A DNA stretch of 64,000 bases from a bacterium HR28 (GTDB lineage: Bacteria; Chloroflexota; Chloroflexia; Thermomicrobiales; Thermomicrobiaceae). Made by a program: the position numbers and the translations under genes. The DNA lies in contig BEIE01000001.1 in NCBI GenBank assembly GCA_002898255.1, positions 868,001 through 932,000 on the forward strand, in the 5' to 3' direction. The notes under the pieces are model-generated. The model made no database searches. It had not been told where the DNA came from and saw nothing but the letters and a program-made list of their open reading frames with translations. How positions within the stretch are numbered: position 1 is the stretch's first letter; every line of letters begins with the position of its first letter. Below, in pieces: positions 9,022 through 17,395 of the stretch.

Positions 9022-10142
9022 GTATTGAGCTCTTCACGGCGGACGATCAGCCGCTGGTTCGCCTGCGGTATACAAACGAAGTGGGAGACGGATTTCGCTG
9101 GATTCCAGATCGCTTCGTCGTCCGCCTGCGTCCGCGGCCGGGTGTGGTTGCCGCAGACAGGCTGGAACTTCGTCTCCCGCCTGGCTGGCGGGTGCTTCCC
9201 CTCAGTGAACCGACTGCCTGGTTGGTGTTCCCTGCTGGCCTGCCGGAATTTCCGGTTCGCCTTCAGCTCGTCACGCGAGGCCAGGATCGAAGGTGCCCGC
9301 TCCTCATTCAGGATCTTCCTGTCGACTTTTGTGGGCGGAACCGCTTTGATCCGCATCGAGATCGTCTGCCCTGGGCAAACCGCATCGATGACCTCGGTGA
9401 GGTGGAGCCAGACCCTGTCCATTTTCGGAAGACCTTCCGGTTTGCACTCGGCTCGCAGAGGTTCTTCCAAGGACTGTACCGGGAGGTCGTCGGGTTGCGA
9501 CGGTTGCCGGACGGGCGAATACAGGGCGGGCTCTGTACCGGTCTCTCCAGGACCGCGCTCGCCCGGGCGCTGGGTTGGCTCGGTGGGGAGATCTCGCTGC
9601 GCGAGGTCGTTCTTGTCCTGCATGGTCGCCAACTGAGCGATCGTGCTCTCTTAGCCGGACTTCCTTGGTTTCTGCTCCCGAGTCCGCGGAGAGCGTACCA
9701 CGCGTTTGTCCGCGACCTTCTGACGCGTGGTTGGAGTGATCGCTGCTTCGATCTCAATGTCCCGCGTCCCTGGCGTCGGGACGTCCTCCAAGCACTCCTT
9801 GGTCAAGGGCACACAGTCGTTCCTTATGCCTTCTGCCAGCGAGATGCTGAGCGTGCGCAGGTTTGGGTGTATGACCCAAACCTACCTGATCGGGCCGCGG
9901 AGACCGTTGTCACCATCGACTTAGTTCGTGACTGCTACGAGTATCCGCCGCTCGCCGTCGATGGGTGCCGGACGACAATCGTTGCCGTTCCACTCGCTCC
10001 GTATTTGCATGGCCGAACGGCAATCCTGGCGAGTGTAGCAAGCCCATTTCTCCAGGCGCCACGACGGCTGCTGGGTGTACTGGTGGTTTCACTCCTTGGG
10101 CTTGCGCTCTTCGCTTTTCGCCACTGGAGCAGAAAACGATAG
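8979..10142 (+). CDS. Membrane-anchored papain-like (C39/C1-fold) protein, putative
   Basis: I do not recognise a named family for this 387-residue protein. The first 150 residues look like beta-rich, Arg-rich sequence. Residues 183-188 read GGLCTG, then GQGHTVVPYAF (276-286) and VWVYDPNLP (295-303). A Gly-Gly-x-Cys-x-Gly, Gly-His-x-Val and x-Tyr-Asp-Pro-Asn order is what papain-like/C39-like cysteine hydrolases show, suggesting Cys186, His278 and Asp299 as catalytic residues; this is inference. One hydrophobic helix (about 364-380) followed by RHWSRKR makes it tail-anchored, and no signal peptide is seen. The ATG lies 43 bases inside nrdR, so the two are coupled. A hairpin follows the stop. 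Confidence 0.6.
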   Translation: MASPAGHGQRADELSIELFTADDQPLVRLRYTNEVGDGFRWIPDRFVVRLRPRPGVVAADRLELRLPPGWRVLPLSEPTAWLVFPAGLPEFPVRLQLVTRGQDRRCPLLIQDLPVDFCGRNRFDPHRDRLPWANRIDDLGEVEPDPVHFRKTFRFALGSQRFFQGLYREVVGLRRLPDGRIQGGLCTGLSRTALARALGWLGGEISLREVVLVLHGRQLSDRALLAGLPWFLLPSPRRAYHAFVRDLLTRGWSDRCFDLNVPRPWRRDVLQALLGQGHTVVPYAFCQRDAERAQVWVYDPNLPDRAAETVVTIDLVRDCYEYPPLAVDGCRTTIVAVPLAPYLHGRTAILASVASPFLQAPRRLLGVLVVSLLGLALFAFRHWSRKR

Positions 10143-10167
10143 AGCGACCGGAGGGGACCGGTCGCTC
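10142..10167. terminator. Hairpin between convergent genes
   Basis: GAGCGACCGG and CCGGTCGCTC pair perfectly over 10 bases around the loop AGGGGA. It lies between the stop of the papain-like gene and the end of trxA, which face each other. It is a likely two-way terminator, although neither side has a clear T-run. Confidence 0.6.
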
Positions 10168-10191
10168 GCGCTCAGGCGGAAGGCATGCTGC

Positions 10192-10515
10192 TCACAGATG
10201 CTTTTCAATCTGCTGCAGCAGGCGCTGCTTCGGCATCGCGCCGATGATCCGCTCGACCGGCTTGCCGTCCTTATAGAGAATCAGCGTGGGAATGCTGCTA
10301 ATTCCCAGCTGCATTGCCACCTGCATGTTCTCGTCGACGTTCACCTTGGCAACCTTGAGCTTCCCCGCCTTCTCTTCAGCGATCTCCTCGAGAATGGGGG
10401 CGATCATGCGGCAGGGGCCGCACCAAGGTGCCCAGAAGTCGACGAGTACTGGAACCGGTGACTGGACGACTTCACGATCGAACGTCTCGTCGCTGACCGT
10501 TACGGGCTTGGCCAT
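10192..10515 (-). CDS. trxA: Thioredoxin
   Basis: Small cytoplasmic disulfide reductase of 107 residues, the standard thioredoxin length. The active site is WCGPC (31-35) within [13 protein letters not shown], and the cis-proline is in [13 protein letters not shown]. The start is the ATG of MAKPVTVSD; a longer upstream frame is not conserved-looking. It is a single gene with its own promoter upstream and a hairpin after its stop. Confidence 0.97.
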   Translation of the reverse strand: MAKPVTVSDETFDREVVQSPVPVLVDFWAPWCGPCRMIAPILEEIAEEKAGKLKVAKVNVDENMQVAMQLGISSIPTLILYKDGKPVERIIGAMPKQRLLQQIEKHL

Positions 10516-10566
10516 CCTCTCGCTCCCTCTCGCTCCGTTCCCCCACGTCACGTGGGCTCTCGCACC

Positions 10567-10596
10567 ACTATACGAGAGCGGCCAGCGGAGCGGCAA
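10567..10596 (-). promoter_or_regulatory. trxA promoter
   Basis: Read on the minus strand, TTGCCG (-35, 10591-10596) is followed after 18 bases by TATAGT (-10, 10567-10572). The transcript would start about 45 bases before the trxA ATG. Confidence 0.6.
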
Positions 10597-10634
10597 CCGA
10601 TCGAGGGCTCCGCAGTGAAGCCGGGATCCCTCGT

Positions 10635-10640
10635 TATACT
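10635..10640 (+). promoter_or_regulatory. -10 box for the glycosyltransferase operon
   Basis: TATACT sits 21 bases before the GTG of the first glycosyltransferase. No strong -35 can be seen. It is divergent from the trxA promoter, and the two -10 boxes are about 60 bases apart. Confidence 0.5.
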
Positions 10641-10661
10641 CTCCGATCGAGTGGGGGGACG

Positions 10662-11837
10662 GTGGAGGCGCGCGTGTTGACGGCTCTGCTGGACGGTGCA
10701 TTTGCGACGCAGCCGCACACGGGGAGCGGGCAATACACCATCGCGCTCTGGCGAGAGTTCACCACCGGTGAATTAGGCGAAGTGCACCTGGCCATGCCTG
10801 TTCCGCCGCCGGTCTTTCTCGCGGCACCAGAACATGTCGTCGTGCGTCGGCCCAACTCGCTCGTACGCGGCAAGCTGGCCAAGCTCTGGTGGGAACAGGT
10901 CGGACTTCCACGCTTGGCAGCAGAGCTGCGTCCCACGGTCGTGCACATACCGTACTTTGCCGCGCCGCTCCGCATCAGCACACCATTCATCGTCACGGTG
11001 CACGACGTGATTCCGCTCGTGTTGCCGGAGTATCGTGCGTCGCTCGCGTTCCGACTGTACACCGAGCTCGTGCGACGGACCGTGCGGCGGGCAGCGCTCG
11101 TCCTTACAGATTCACAGTGGTCGCGAGACGATATCGTGCGCGTGTTGCGGTATCCGGCAGAACACATTCGTGTGATCCCACTTGGCGTCGAGTCGCGCTT
11201 TCGTCCTCCGGAAAAGATGGACGCGGTGCGGGCGTTGGCGCAGCGCTGGGGCATAAGCGGTCCGGTCGTCCTGAATCTTGGGGGCTTCGACGTGCGGAAA
11301 AACTTGCCATTGCTCGTTCGCGCTTTCGCGCGGGCACTCCCCGAACTTCCCGAGGGAACGATGCTCGTCATTCCCGGCCGCGCACATAGCGAGAACCCGC
11401 GACTGTACCCACCGCTTGAGCCGCTCATTCGTCGGCTCGGTCTCCAGCAGCGCGTCCTTCTGCCTGGCCCGGTCACTGAAGATGAGAAAGTTCTCTGGTA
11501 CCAGCTCGCGACGGTCTACGCGTACCCTTCGCGCTATGAGGGATTTGGTCTCTCACCCCTCGAGGCGATGGCTTGTGGGACGCCGGTGATTGCCGCTCGG
11601 TGTACGAGCCTTCCAGAAGTTGTTGGGGATGCGGGGATCCTCGTCCAGCTGGACGAGGAGGCCTTTGCTGCAGCGCTCGTCCGCCTGCTGAATGATTCGG
11701 CCCTCCAAGAAGAACTGCGGGCGCGTGGACTCGCACGGGCGAGGATGTTCACCTGGCAGCGGACAGCACGTGAAACAGTTGCGGCGTACCATGAGGCGGT
11801 GAACATCGCTGCTGTCGGCAGCGCGGCGATAGGTTGA
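10662..11837 (+). CDS. GT4-family glycosyltransferase
   Basis: Predicted cytoplasmic GT-B enzyme that transfers a sugar from a nucleotide donor; donor and acceptor are not evident. The 391 residues begin at a GTG behind [20 protein letters not shown] and [11 protein letters not shown] lie in the N-terminal half. The donor-site signature [20 protein letters not shown] carries the E-x7-E pair typical of GT4. The nearby gene 6 bases downstream is another GT4 enzyme, so the pair may build a glycolipid or exopolysaccharide. It is not MurG (GT28), whose motifs are absent. Confidence 0.85.
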   Translation: MEARVLTALLDGAFATQPHTGSGQYTIALWREFTTGELGEVHLAMPVPPPVFLAAPEHVVVRRPNSLVRGKLAKLWWEQVGLPRLAAELRPTVVHIPYFAAPLRISTPFIVTVHDVIPLVLPEYRASLAFRLYTELVRRTVRRAALVLTDSQWSRDDIVRVLRYPAEHIRVIPLGVESRFRPPEKMDAVRALAQRWGISGPVVLNLGGFDVRKNLPLLVRAFARALPELPEGTMLVIPGRAHSENPRLYPPLEPLIRRLGLQQRVLLPGPVTEDEKVLWYQLATVYAYPSRYEGFGLSPLEAMACGTPVIAARCTSLPEVVGDAGILVQLDEEAFAAALVRLLNDSALQEELRARGLARARMFTWQRTARETVAAYHEAVNIAAVGSAAIG

Positions 11838-11843
11838 GGTCCG

Positions 11844-12980
11844 ATGCGCATCCTTATCGTCTCCAAGGCGCTCGTGAACGGTGTCTACCAGCGGAAGCTC
11901 GAGGAACTCGCGCGCTTGCCGGACGTGGAGCTCCTGGCTGTGGTGCCGCCCTTCTGGCACGAGAATCGTGTCGGTGTCCTGCAACTCGAGCGGCGCTATG
12001 TGGAGGGATATCAGCTTGTTGTGGAGCCCATGTGGTTCAACGGCCATCACCACGTGCACTTCTATCCCGGGCTTGGGAAGCACATCGCACGTTTCCGACC
12101 TGATATCCTCCACATCGACGAGGAGCCGTATAACCTGGTGACTGCCCACGCTGCGTTGCTCGGGCGCCGCTATGGGGCTCGTATTCTCTTTTTCACCTGG
12201 CAGAACCTTTACCGACGCTATCCGCCACCATTCTCGTGGTTCGAACAGCTCAACTATCGGCTGGCTTCTGCGGCGGTTGCGGGGAACCACGAGGCGGCCG
12301 ATGTCCTAAGACGGAAAGGCTTTCGCGGACCGTTAGCGGTCATCCCACAGTTCGGGGTCGATCCGGAGCTGTTCCGCCCAATGACAGTGGCACGGGCAGC
12401 CGTTCCCACGATCGGTTTCGTCGGACGGCTCGTGCCAGAGAAGGGGGCGGATTTGCTCATCCGCGCGCTGGCACAGCTGCCTGGACGCGTTCAGCTTGAG
12501 ATTGTTGGAGACGGGATCGAGCGTACACGTCTCGAGTTGCTTGCCACGGAGCTGGGGGTTCGCGACCGCGTTCTGTTCCGCGGTGGCGTGCCACCGGCGC
12601 TCATGCCGGAAGCGCTGAACCGGTTCGACGTCCTTGTCGTCCCTTCACGGACGCGCCGCAACTGGAAGGAGCAGTTCGGGCGCGTCATTATCGAAGCGAT
12701 GAGTTGCGGCGTGCCGGTGGTTGGTTCGTCGTCGGGCGAGATTCCGCATGTGATCGGCGATCCGTCACTGGTTTTCCCGGAGGACGACGTCGATGCGCTG
12801 GTGCGTCTTCTGAGGAACCTGCTCGCCGATCCGGAGCGCCTACGCCAGTTGGGCGAGGCCGGTCGGCGACGGGTGCTGGCGCACTATACCCAACGCCGGA
12901 TCGCCGAACAGTACTACGCGGTCTACCAAGCGATGCTGGCGGCTCGGCGCTTCGAGTCGCAGGTGACCGAGGAGGGCTGA
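11844..12980 (+). CDS. GT4-family glycosyltransferase
   Basis: Second GT-B glycosyltransferase, 378 residues, ATG start. The N-terminus MRILIVSKALVNGVYQRKLEELA and the acceptor-side motif ILHIDEEPYNLVT suggest a different acceptor from its neighbour. The C-terminal donor domain has IGFVGRLVPEKGADLLI and IIEAMSCGVPVVGS. Between ELNR-like residues and the donor domain it has RTRRNWKEQFGRV where GT4 enzymes normally have the EGFG loop, so the first Glu is replaced by Glu in KEQFG. It lies between the other glycosyltransferase and the flavin-reductase gene with no gap, as one operon. Confidence 0.84.
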   Translation: MRILIVSKALVNGVYQRKLEELARLPDVELLAVVPPFWHENRVGVLQLERRYVEGYQLVVEPMWFNGHHHVHFYPGLGKHIARFRPDILHIDEEPYNLVTAHAALLGRRYGARILFFTWQNLYRRYPPPFSWFEQLNYRLASAAVAGNHEAADVLRRKGFRGPLAVIPQFGVDPELFRPMTVARAAVPTIGFVGRLVPEKGADLLIRALAQLPGRVQLEIVGDGIERTRLELLATELGVRDRVLFRGGVPPALMPEALNRFDVLVVPSRTRRNWKEQFGRVIIEAMSCGVPVVGSSSGEIPHVIGDPSLVFPEDDVDALVRLLRNLLADPERLRQLGEAGRRRVLAHYTQRRIAEQYYAVYQAMLAARRFESQVTEEG

Positions 12981-13583
12981 GTGGCGATGGGGCGCAAGGA
13001 ATCACGCGAACCACGACTTGCAGCGCGCCTGCTCGAACCTGGTCCTGTGGTGCTCGTGACGACTCAATACCGAGCGCACCCGAACGTCATGACTGCTGCC
13101 TGGGTTATGCCGCTCAGTCTCGAGCCGACGCGCATTGGGCTGGCCGTTCACCCGAGCCGCTTGACGCACGAACTTCTGTCGAAGGGTGAGTACTTCGCGC
13201 TGAATATCCTGACCCTTGAACATCTGCTCGCGATCCACCTCTGTGGGACTCTTTCTGGTCGCGACGTGGATAAGTTCACGCGAGCCCAGCTCCATCCGGT
13301 GGATGCGCTGGAAGTTGATGTGCCAGTACTTGAGGAAGCGGTTGCGCACATTGAGTGCGGTGTCATCGCGCGACTTAGCCTCGGCGATCATGACCTGTTC
13401 GTTGGGGAGGTGATCGCCGCCGCCGCGGACACCGAGCTTTTTGGCGAGCGGTGGCTCCAGCTCGAAGAAGCGCCGCTCGTACACCATGTTGGTGCGGAGT
13501 GGTACGCAGCACTGGCACGAGTTTCTCGTGCTCGCCTTCCCGGCGAGGAGGAAGAAGAGGCTCAGGAAGAGAGTGAGCGATAG
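12981..13583 (+). CDS. Flavin reductase-like, FMN-binding protein
   Basis: About 200 residues with the flavin reductase-like split-barrel pattern: PGPVVLVTTQYRAHPNVMTAAWVMPLSLEP, then LLSKGEYFALNIL and VAHIECGVIARLSLGDHDLFVGEV. Such proteins bind FMN and transfer electrons from NAD(P)H to flavin or act as flavoredoxins; the partner here is unknown. Starts are possible at GTG 12981, just behind the previous stop, or ATG 12987; the GGAGGG at 12971 serves either. The C-terminus is very acidic (GEEEEEAQEESER). The 3' end overlaps the convergent MqnA-like gene by 22 bases. Confidence 0.78.
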   Translation: MAMGRKESREPRLAARLLEPGPVVLVTTQYRAHPNVMTAAWVMPLSLEPTRIGLAVHPSRLTHELLSKGEYFALNILTLEHLLAIHLCGTLSGRDVDKFTRAQLHPVDALEVDVPVLEEAVAHIECGVIARLSLGDHDLFVGEVIAAAADTELFGERWLQLEEAPLVHHVGAEWYAALARVSRARLPGEEEEEAQEESER

Positions 13584-14350
13584 TTCTCCGGTCCAGGTAC
13601 CCGGAGGCCGCTCCCACTTCGCCGCACGAGTTCCGCGATCGCCCGCTGGAGTTTTGGTGTCAGCACGTCGACCGCCTCGCTCAGGTAGGCGTGGAGGCGC
13701 CCAGCGTCGAGCGCGTGGGCGGCGGCACGTTCACTCGCGATCTCTGCTGCCCGGGTCCGAAGCTCCTCTGAGAGGCGGCGGAGTAGTACAGCGAATTGGC
13801 TGCGCGTCTCTGCAGGAAGTTCCGAGGGGACAACGAGGAGGTGACTGACGAATGCATGTCCGGTCAGGATGAACCAGATGCGACCGAGGTCGTGGTGCCG
13901 TTCATCGAGAGGCACAAGTGCGGCCTCATCTTCCGTGACCCGGAGTTCGGAAAGAGCGCTTGCCGCTTCCGCATGCCGCCAATCTCGAACGCGCAAACCG
14001 AAGAACGGCTCGATTGTCGCTCGTGCGAGCGCTTCGCTCGCGGGGCGACAGTCATCGAGCGAGACGATCGCATCAGTAATGCGATCGGGGCGATCGGGGG
14101 TAACGAGTCCCACTGCACTGTTGTGTTGGGAGGCGACGACCAAATCCGTAGCAATTGACCAAGCTGGGACAAGTTCCAGCGCCTCAAGCGTATCGAGTAA
14201 GGCGAACCCTGGCTCGGTGCGGACGGTCGTGGCGCGAAGGCGAGTCTCTTGACGCACTTCCCAACCGGTGGGAGCAATCACCGGTTCAAGAAGGTCGGCG
14301 AGTACCCTGCCGATCAGGCTCTGGTCGAGCCAGAAGACGGAACGGCTCAT
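13562..14350 (-). CDS. MqnA-like (chorismate dehydratase family) protein, putative
   Basis: 262 residues starting at the ATG behind GGAGGG, 16 bases after the recG stop. The open frame extends further up into recG but that part is not protein-like. The second half, VTEDEAALVPLDERHHDLGRIW..LTGHAFVSHLL, resembles the DLG-x-W-x4-TG-x-PFV segment of MqnA, the periplasmic-binding-protein-fold enzyme that makes enolpyruvyl-benzoate for futalosine menaquinone synthesis. The N-terminus lacks the usual MqnA opening (RIGxxxYLN..P), so this may be a divergent binding protein without that activity. No other mqn gene is in the window. Confidence 0.45.
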   Translation of the reverse strand: MSRSVFWLDQSLIGRVLADLLEPVIAPTGWEVRQETRLRATTVRTEPGFALLDTLEALELVPAWSIATDLVVASQHNSAVGLVTPDRPDRITDAIVSLDDCRPASEALARATIEPFFGLRVRDWRHAEAASALSELRVTEDEAALVPLDERHHDLGRIWFILTGHAFVSHLLVVPSELPAETRSQFAVLLRRLSEELRTRAAEIASERAAAHALDAGRLHAYLSEAVDVLTPKLQRAIAELVRRSGSGLRVPGPENYRSLSS

Positions 14351-14366
14351 GGTCGAAAACCCTCCA

Positions 14367-16799
14367 TTAACTGACGTCGGCGACGCTGCGCGTCCAGAGC
14401 GCACGCACGAGCTCGGCGAGTGCGGCGTGCTCAGGGGCAGCCAGGGTCGGATCATCCTGGAGGAGCTCTTCAGCCGCACGACGCGCGGCTTGGAGTGTTG
14501 GCATGTCGGCAAGTGTGGCGAAACGCAGGTTAGGGAGGCCGCTCTGGCGGGTACCAAGGAACTCGCCTGGCCCGCGCAGTTGGAGGTCGATCTCGGCGAG
14601 GCGGAAACCGTCAGTCGTTGTTGCCACGGCCTCGAGGCGTTGCCGCGCTGCCTCAGTGTCGGCGTCCGACACGAGGAGGCAGTAGGAGGGAGCAGTTCCC
14701 CGACCGACCCGACCGCGGAACTGGTGGAGTTGGGCCAGCCCGAAGCGTTCGGCGCCTTCGATGAGGATGACGGTCGCATTCGGGACGTCGATTCCCACCT
14801 CAACCACGGCCGTGGAGACAAGAATGTCCAACTCACCGTCGCGAAAACGCGTCATCACTTCGTCCTTCTCCCGCGAACTCATCCGCCCGTGCAAAAGACC
14901 GAGGCGGAGGTCGGGGAAGACGTCCCGTTGGAGCCGCTCATATTCGGCCGTCGCCGCGCGCGCTTCAATCGTTTCTGACTCCTCAACAAGCGGGCAGATA
15001 ACGAACGCCTGGTGACCCTTCTCAATCTCGCGTCGGACAAACTTGTAGGCCTCTGCACGCTTCCGTCCTGGGACGACATAGGTTTTGACCGGCTGGCGGC
15101 CAGGTGGAAGTTCGTCGATGATCGAGAGGTCAAGATCGCCGTGGAGCACGAGGGCCAAGCTGCGGGGGATTGGTGTCGCGGTCATCACGAGGACATGCGG
15201 GTTCTCCCCCTTGCTACGCAGCGTATGACGCTGCAGAACACCAAAACGGTGTTGTTCATCGATCACCGCGAGGGTGAGGTGGCGAAACTGAACGCGTTCT
15301 TCCAAAAGGGCGTGTGTGCCGACAACGATCCCAATTGCGCCGCTGGCGAGGCCAGCGAGAATCGGCCCGCGGTCGCGCTCTGGCGTGCTGCCGGTGAGAA
15401 GCGCGACCAGTGGCCGATCAGCGCCGCTGAGTCCACTGTACAAGCGTGTGAGTGTCCGGAAGTGCTGTTCGGCGAGGATTTCCGTTGGGGCGAGGATGGC
15501 CGATTGGAAACCGGCGCGATGGACGAGTAAGGCTGCGGCTGCAGCGACAACCGTCTTACCGGAACCAACGTCCCCCTGGAGAAGGCGGCTCATCGGGTGC
15601 GGCTGAGCCAGATCGGCAAGGATCTCCTCCAACGCTCGCCGCTGCGCGCTCGTGAGCTGGAATGGTAAGGAGGCGAGGAAGCGCTCCAGGAGTTCCCGGT
15701 CGATCGGGATAGGGGTGCCGGGTTGCGCGTGCCAGCTGAGACGGCGCTGCACGAGGCCAAGCTGTAGGACAAGGAACTCGTCGAATGCCAGTCGCCGGCG
15801 TGCCCGCTCGGCCGCAGCGAGCGACTCCGGATAATGCAGTTGGGCCAGCGCCCAGGTAAGCGAGGGGAGCTCGTAGCGCTGGCGGAGCGCTGTTGGCAGG
15901 GGATCGTTCAGGCGTGGCAATGCGAGTTCGAGCGCCGTGCGTGTGAGTTGGCGAAGCTGACGCTGATACAGTCCGTGGGTCAGCGGATAGATCGGCACAA
16001 TCCGACCAGTATTGAGAAGGTCTGCCTCGGCCGGCTCCCACTCTGGGTTCCGGAAGCGGACGTACGGACCGCTTCCTTCCAATTTGCCGCTCACTGCGAT
16101 CCGCTGTCCCACCGCAAGCTGCTTGGCCACGAATGGGTTGAACCAGATGACAGGGATCTTCCCGGTGTCGTCGCGCAGTTCGACCGCGACGTAGCGCCGT
16201 CCGTTGGTCGTTTCACGGACCTCCACCTGCGCGACCTCACCGATCACCGTACAAGTGACCTCCTCGCCGACGCGGACGAGTCGACCTAGGCGTCCAATTG
16301 GGACGACCTGGGTATAGTCGGCGTAGCGGCGCGGCACCAGATAAAGCAGGTCACGCACGGTTGAGATGCCCAGCGTCTCCAACTGCCGTGCCCGTTGTGC
16401 GCCGACGCCAGGAAGCGCAGTGACCGGTTCGTCCGGATCGACCGATTTCACGAGCTGTGTCTTCGCAGACGAAGTACGCTCCTCGGCAGCCTTGGATGCT
16501 CGCACACTGCGTGGCCGTTCAGAGATCCGCTCCGTACCATCGAGAAGGGGCATGATCCGAGCCAGGAGTTCAGCGCGCTCCATGGGGGATTTGGTGCTGT
16601 AGCCGCGCACCAGTCCTGCGAGTTGCTGGAGGCGCGAGCGGAGCTCTGGATGCTGCGTCAGCCAGACGCCAAGATTCCGCTCAAAGAGACGCTCGATTCC
16701 GCCAACTGCCGCAGTGTCTTGGTAGCCCTTGCGTCGCTCGAGATCGAAAACGCGACGCAAGAATGTGATGGGATGGTGGCCGGCTTCGCTGGATGTCAT
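14367..16799 (-). CDS. recG: RecG, ATP-dependent DNA helicase
   Basis: Double-stranded DNA translocase that remodels stalled forks and Holliday junctions. From the ATG at 16799 it has 810 residues; a TTG 42 bases upstream would add 14. A coiled N-terminal extension of about 120 residues precedes the wedge domain (TALPGVGAQRARQLETLGI...). Helicase motifs follow: GDVGSGKT near 408, DEQHRFG near 512, MTATPIPRSL, and in the second RecA lobe LHGRMSSREKDEVM and HQFRGRVGRG. The C-terminal TRG region is intact. The downstream MqnA-like gene is 16 bases away and probably co-transcribed. Confidence 0.96.
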   Translation of the reverse strand: MTSSEAGHHPITFLRRVFDLERRKGYQDTAAVGGIERLFERNLGVWLTQHPELRSRLQQLAGLVRGYSTKSPMERAELLARIMPLLDGTERISERPRSVRASKAAEERTSSAKTQLVKSVDPDEPVTALPGVGAQRARQLETLGISTVRDLLYLVPRRYADYTQVVPIGRLGRLVRVGEEVTCTVIGEVAQVEVRETTNGRRYVAVELRDDTGKIPVIWFNPFVAKQLAVGQRIAVSGKLEGSGPYVRFRNPEWEPAEADLLNTGRIVPIYPLTHGLYQRQLRQLTRTALELALPRLNDPLPTALRQRYELPSLTWALAQLHYPESLAAAERARRRLAFDEFLVLQLGLVQRRLSWHAQPGTPIPIDRELLERFLASLPFQLTSAQRRALEEILADLAQPHPMSRLLQGDVGSGKTVVAAAAALLVHRAGFQSAILAPTEILAEQHFRTLTRLYSGLSGADRPLVALLTGSTPERDRGPILAGLASGAIGIVVGTHALLEERVQFRHLTLAVIDEQHRFGVLQRHTLRSKGENPHVLVMTATPIPRSLALVLHGDLDLSIIDELPPGRQPVKTYVVPGRKRAEAYKFVRREIEKGHQAFVICPLVEESETIEARAATAEYERLQRDVFPDLRLGLLHGRMSSREKDEVMTRFRDGELDILVSTAVVEVGIDVPNATVILIEGAERFGLAQLHQFRGRVGRGTAPSYCLLVSDADTEAARQRLEAVATTTDGFRLAEIDLQLRGPGEFLGTRQSGLPNLRFATLADMPTLQAARRAAEELLQDDPTLAAPEHAALAELVRALWTRSVADVS

Positions 16800-17058
16800 G
16801 GATGCGGGCCGATCCTCCGTAAAAGCATCACCGATCCTCAAGTCAACCGAGTGGGCGCAAGGACGTCAAGGCCAACCATCTTCGCTGTGAATTCCCGGTT
16901 CACTCGCGTCGTAGCCCAGTGCCTTCAGGGTATCTTCATCTCCCCGCCATAGAGGTAGTGTCAAGCCCGACCGCAGGATCGAGTCAGCCACGCCAACCGG
17001 CTCGTGAGCTCAACAGACGCGTTTCCGTATCTCTTCGAGAACAGCCGTGCCGCACGCG
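16800..17058. other. Gap between divergent recG and rpmB
   Basis: No gene is evident. A minus-strand TTGACA (16959-16964) points toward recG, but the hexamer 17 bases on (AGATGA) is a poor -10. I see no structured RNA here. Confidence 0.5.
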
Positions 17059-17088
17059 TTGCGCGGTACGGGTGCCCGGTGCTAGGCT
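17059..17088 (+). promoter_or_regulatory. rpmB promoter
   Basis: TTGCGC (17059-17064) and TAGGCT (17083-17088) are 18 bases apart, about 60 bases before the rpmB start. Confidence 0.5.
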
Positions 17089-17149
17089 TACCCTTTAGGT
17101 GAGTGTGGCTTGCTGCGCGACGAAATCGAGCGAAAACGGAGCGACAACG

Positions 17150-17341
17150 ATGGCAATGTGCGAACTCTGTGGCAAGAAACCGATGTTCGGGCACAACGTG
17201 AGCCACTCAAACAAGAAGACAAACCGCAAGTTCAAGCCAAACGTGCAGCGTGTAACAATCGTCCTGAATGGTGTCCCGAAGCGTATGCGCATTTGCACCC
17301 GCTGTCTCCGCACACTCTATAAAGAGGCGCGGAAGAGCTGA
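17150..17341 (+). CDS. rpmB: Ribosomal protein bL28
   Basis: Small basic large-subunit protein of 63 residues. The ATG of [11 protein letters not shown] is the natural L28 start; the frame is open further upstream but lacks conservation. The sequence has [18 protein letters not shown], the family signature, and two Cys pairs (CELC and CTRC) that form a zinc site, so it is the C+ form. It is a single gene with its own promoter, facing prmC. Confidence 0.97.
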   Translation: MAMCELCGKKPMFGHNVSHSNKKTNRKFKPNVQRVTIVLNGVPKRMRICTRCLRTLYKEARKS

Positions 17342-17365
17342 CGCAGCGAGAAAACGCTACCAGTT

Positions 17366-17395
17366 GACCGGGCTGGCTGGTCAGCTGGCCCGGTC
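17366..17395. terminator. Hairpin between rpmB and prmC
   Basis: GACCGGGC (17366-17373) pairs with GCCCGGTC (17388-17395), and the intervening TGGCT/AGCTG extends the stem with two G-T pairs around GGTC. It overlaps the prmC stop codon, so it would act near the ends of both convergent genes. No long T-run. Confidence 0.55.

Noticed and set aside
10662-12980. The two glycosyltransferases as a displaced murG
   Set aside because: Both have GT4 motifs and the MurG/GT28 signatures are absent.
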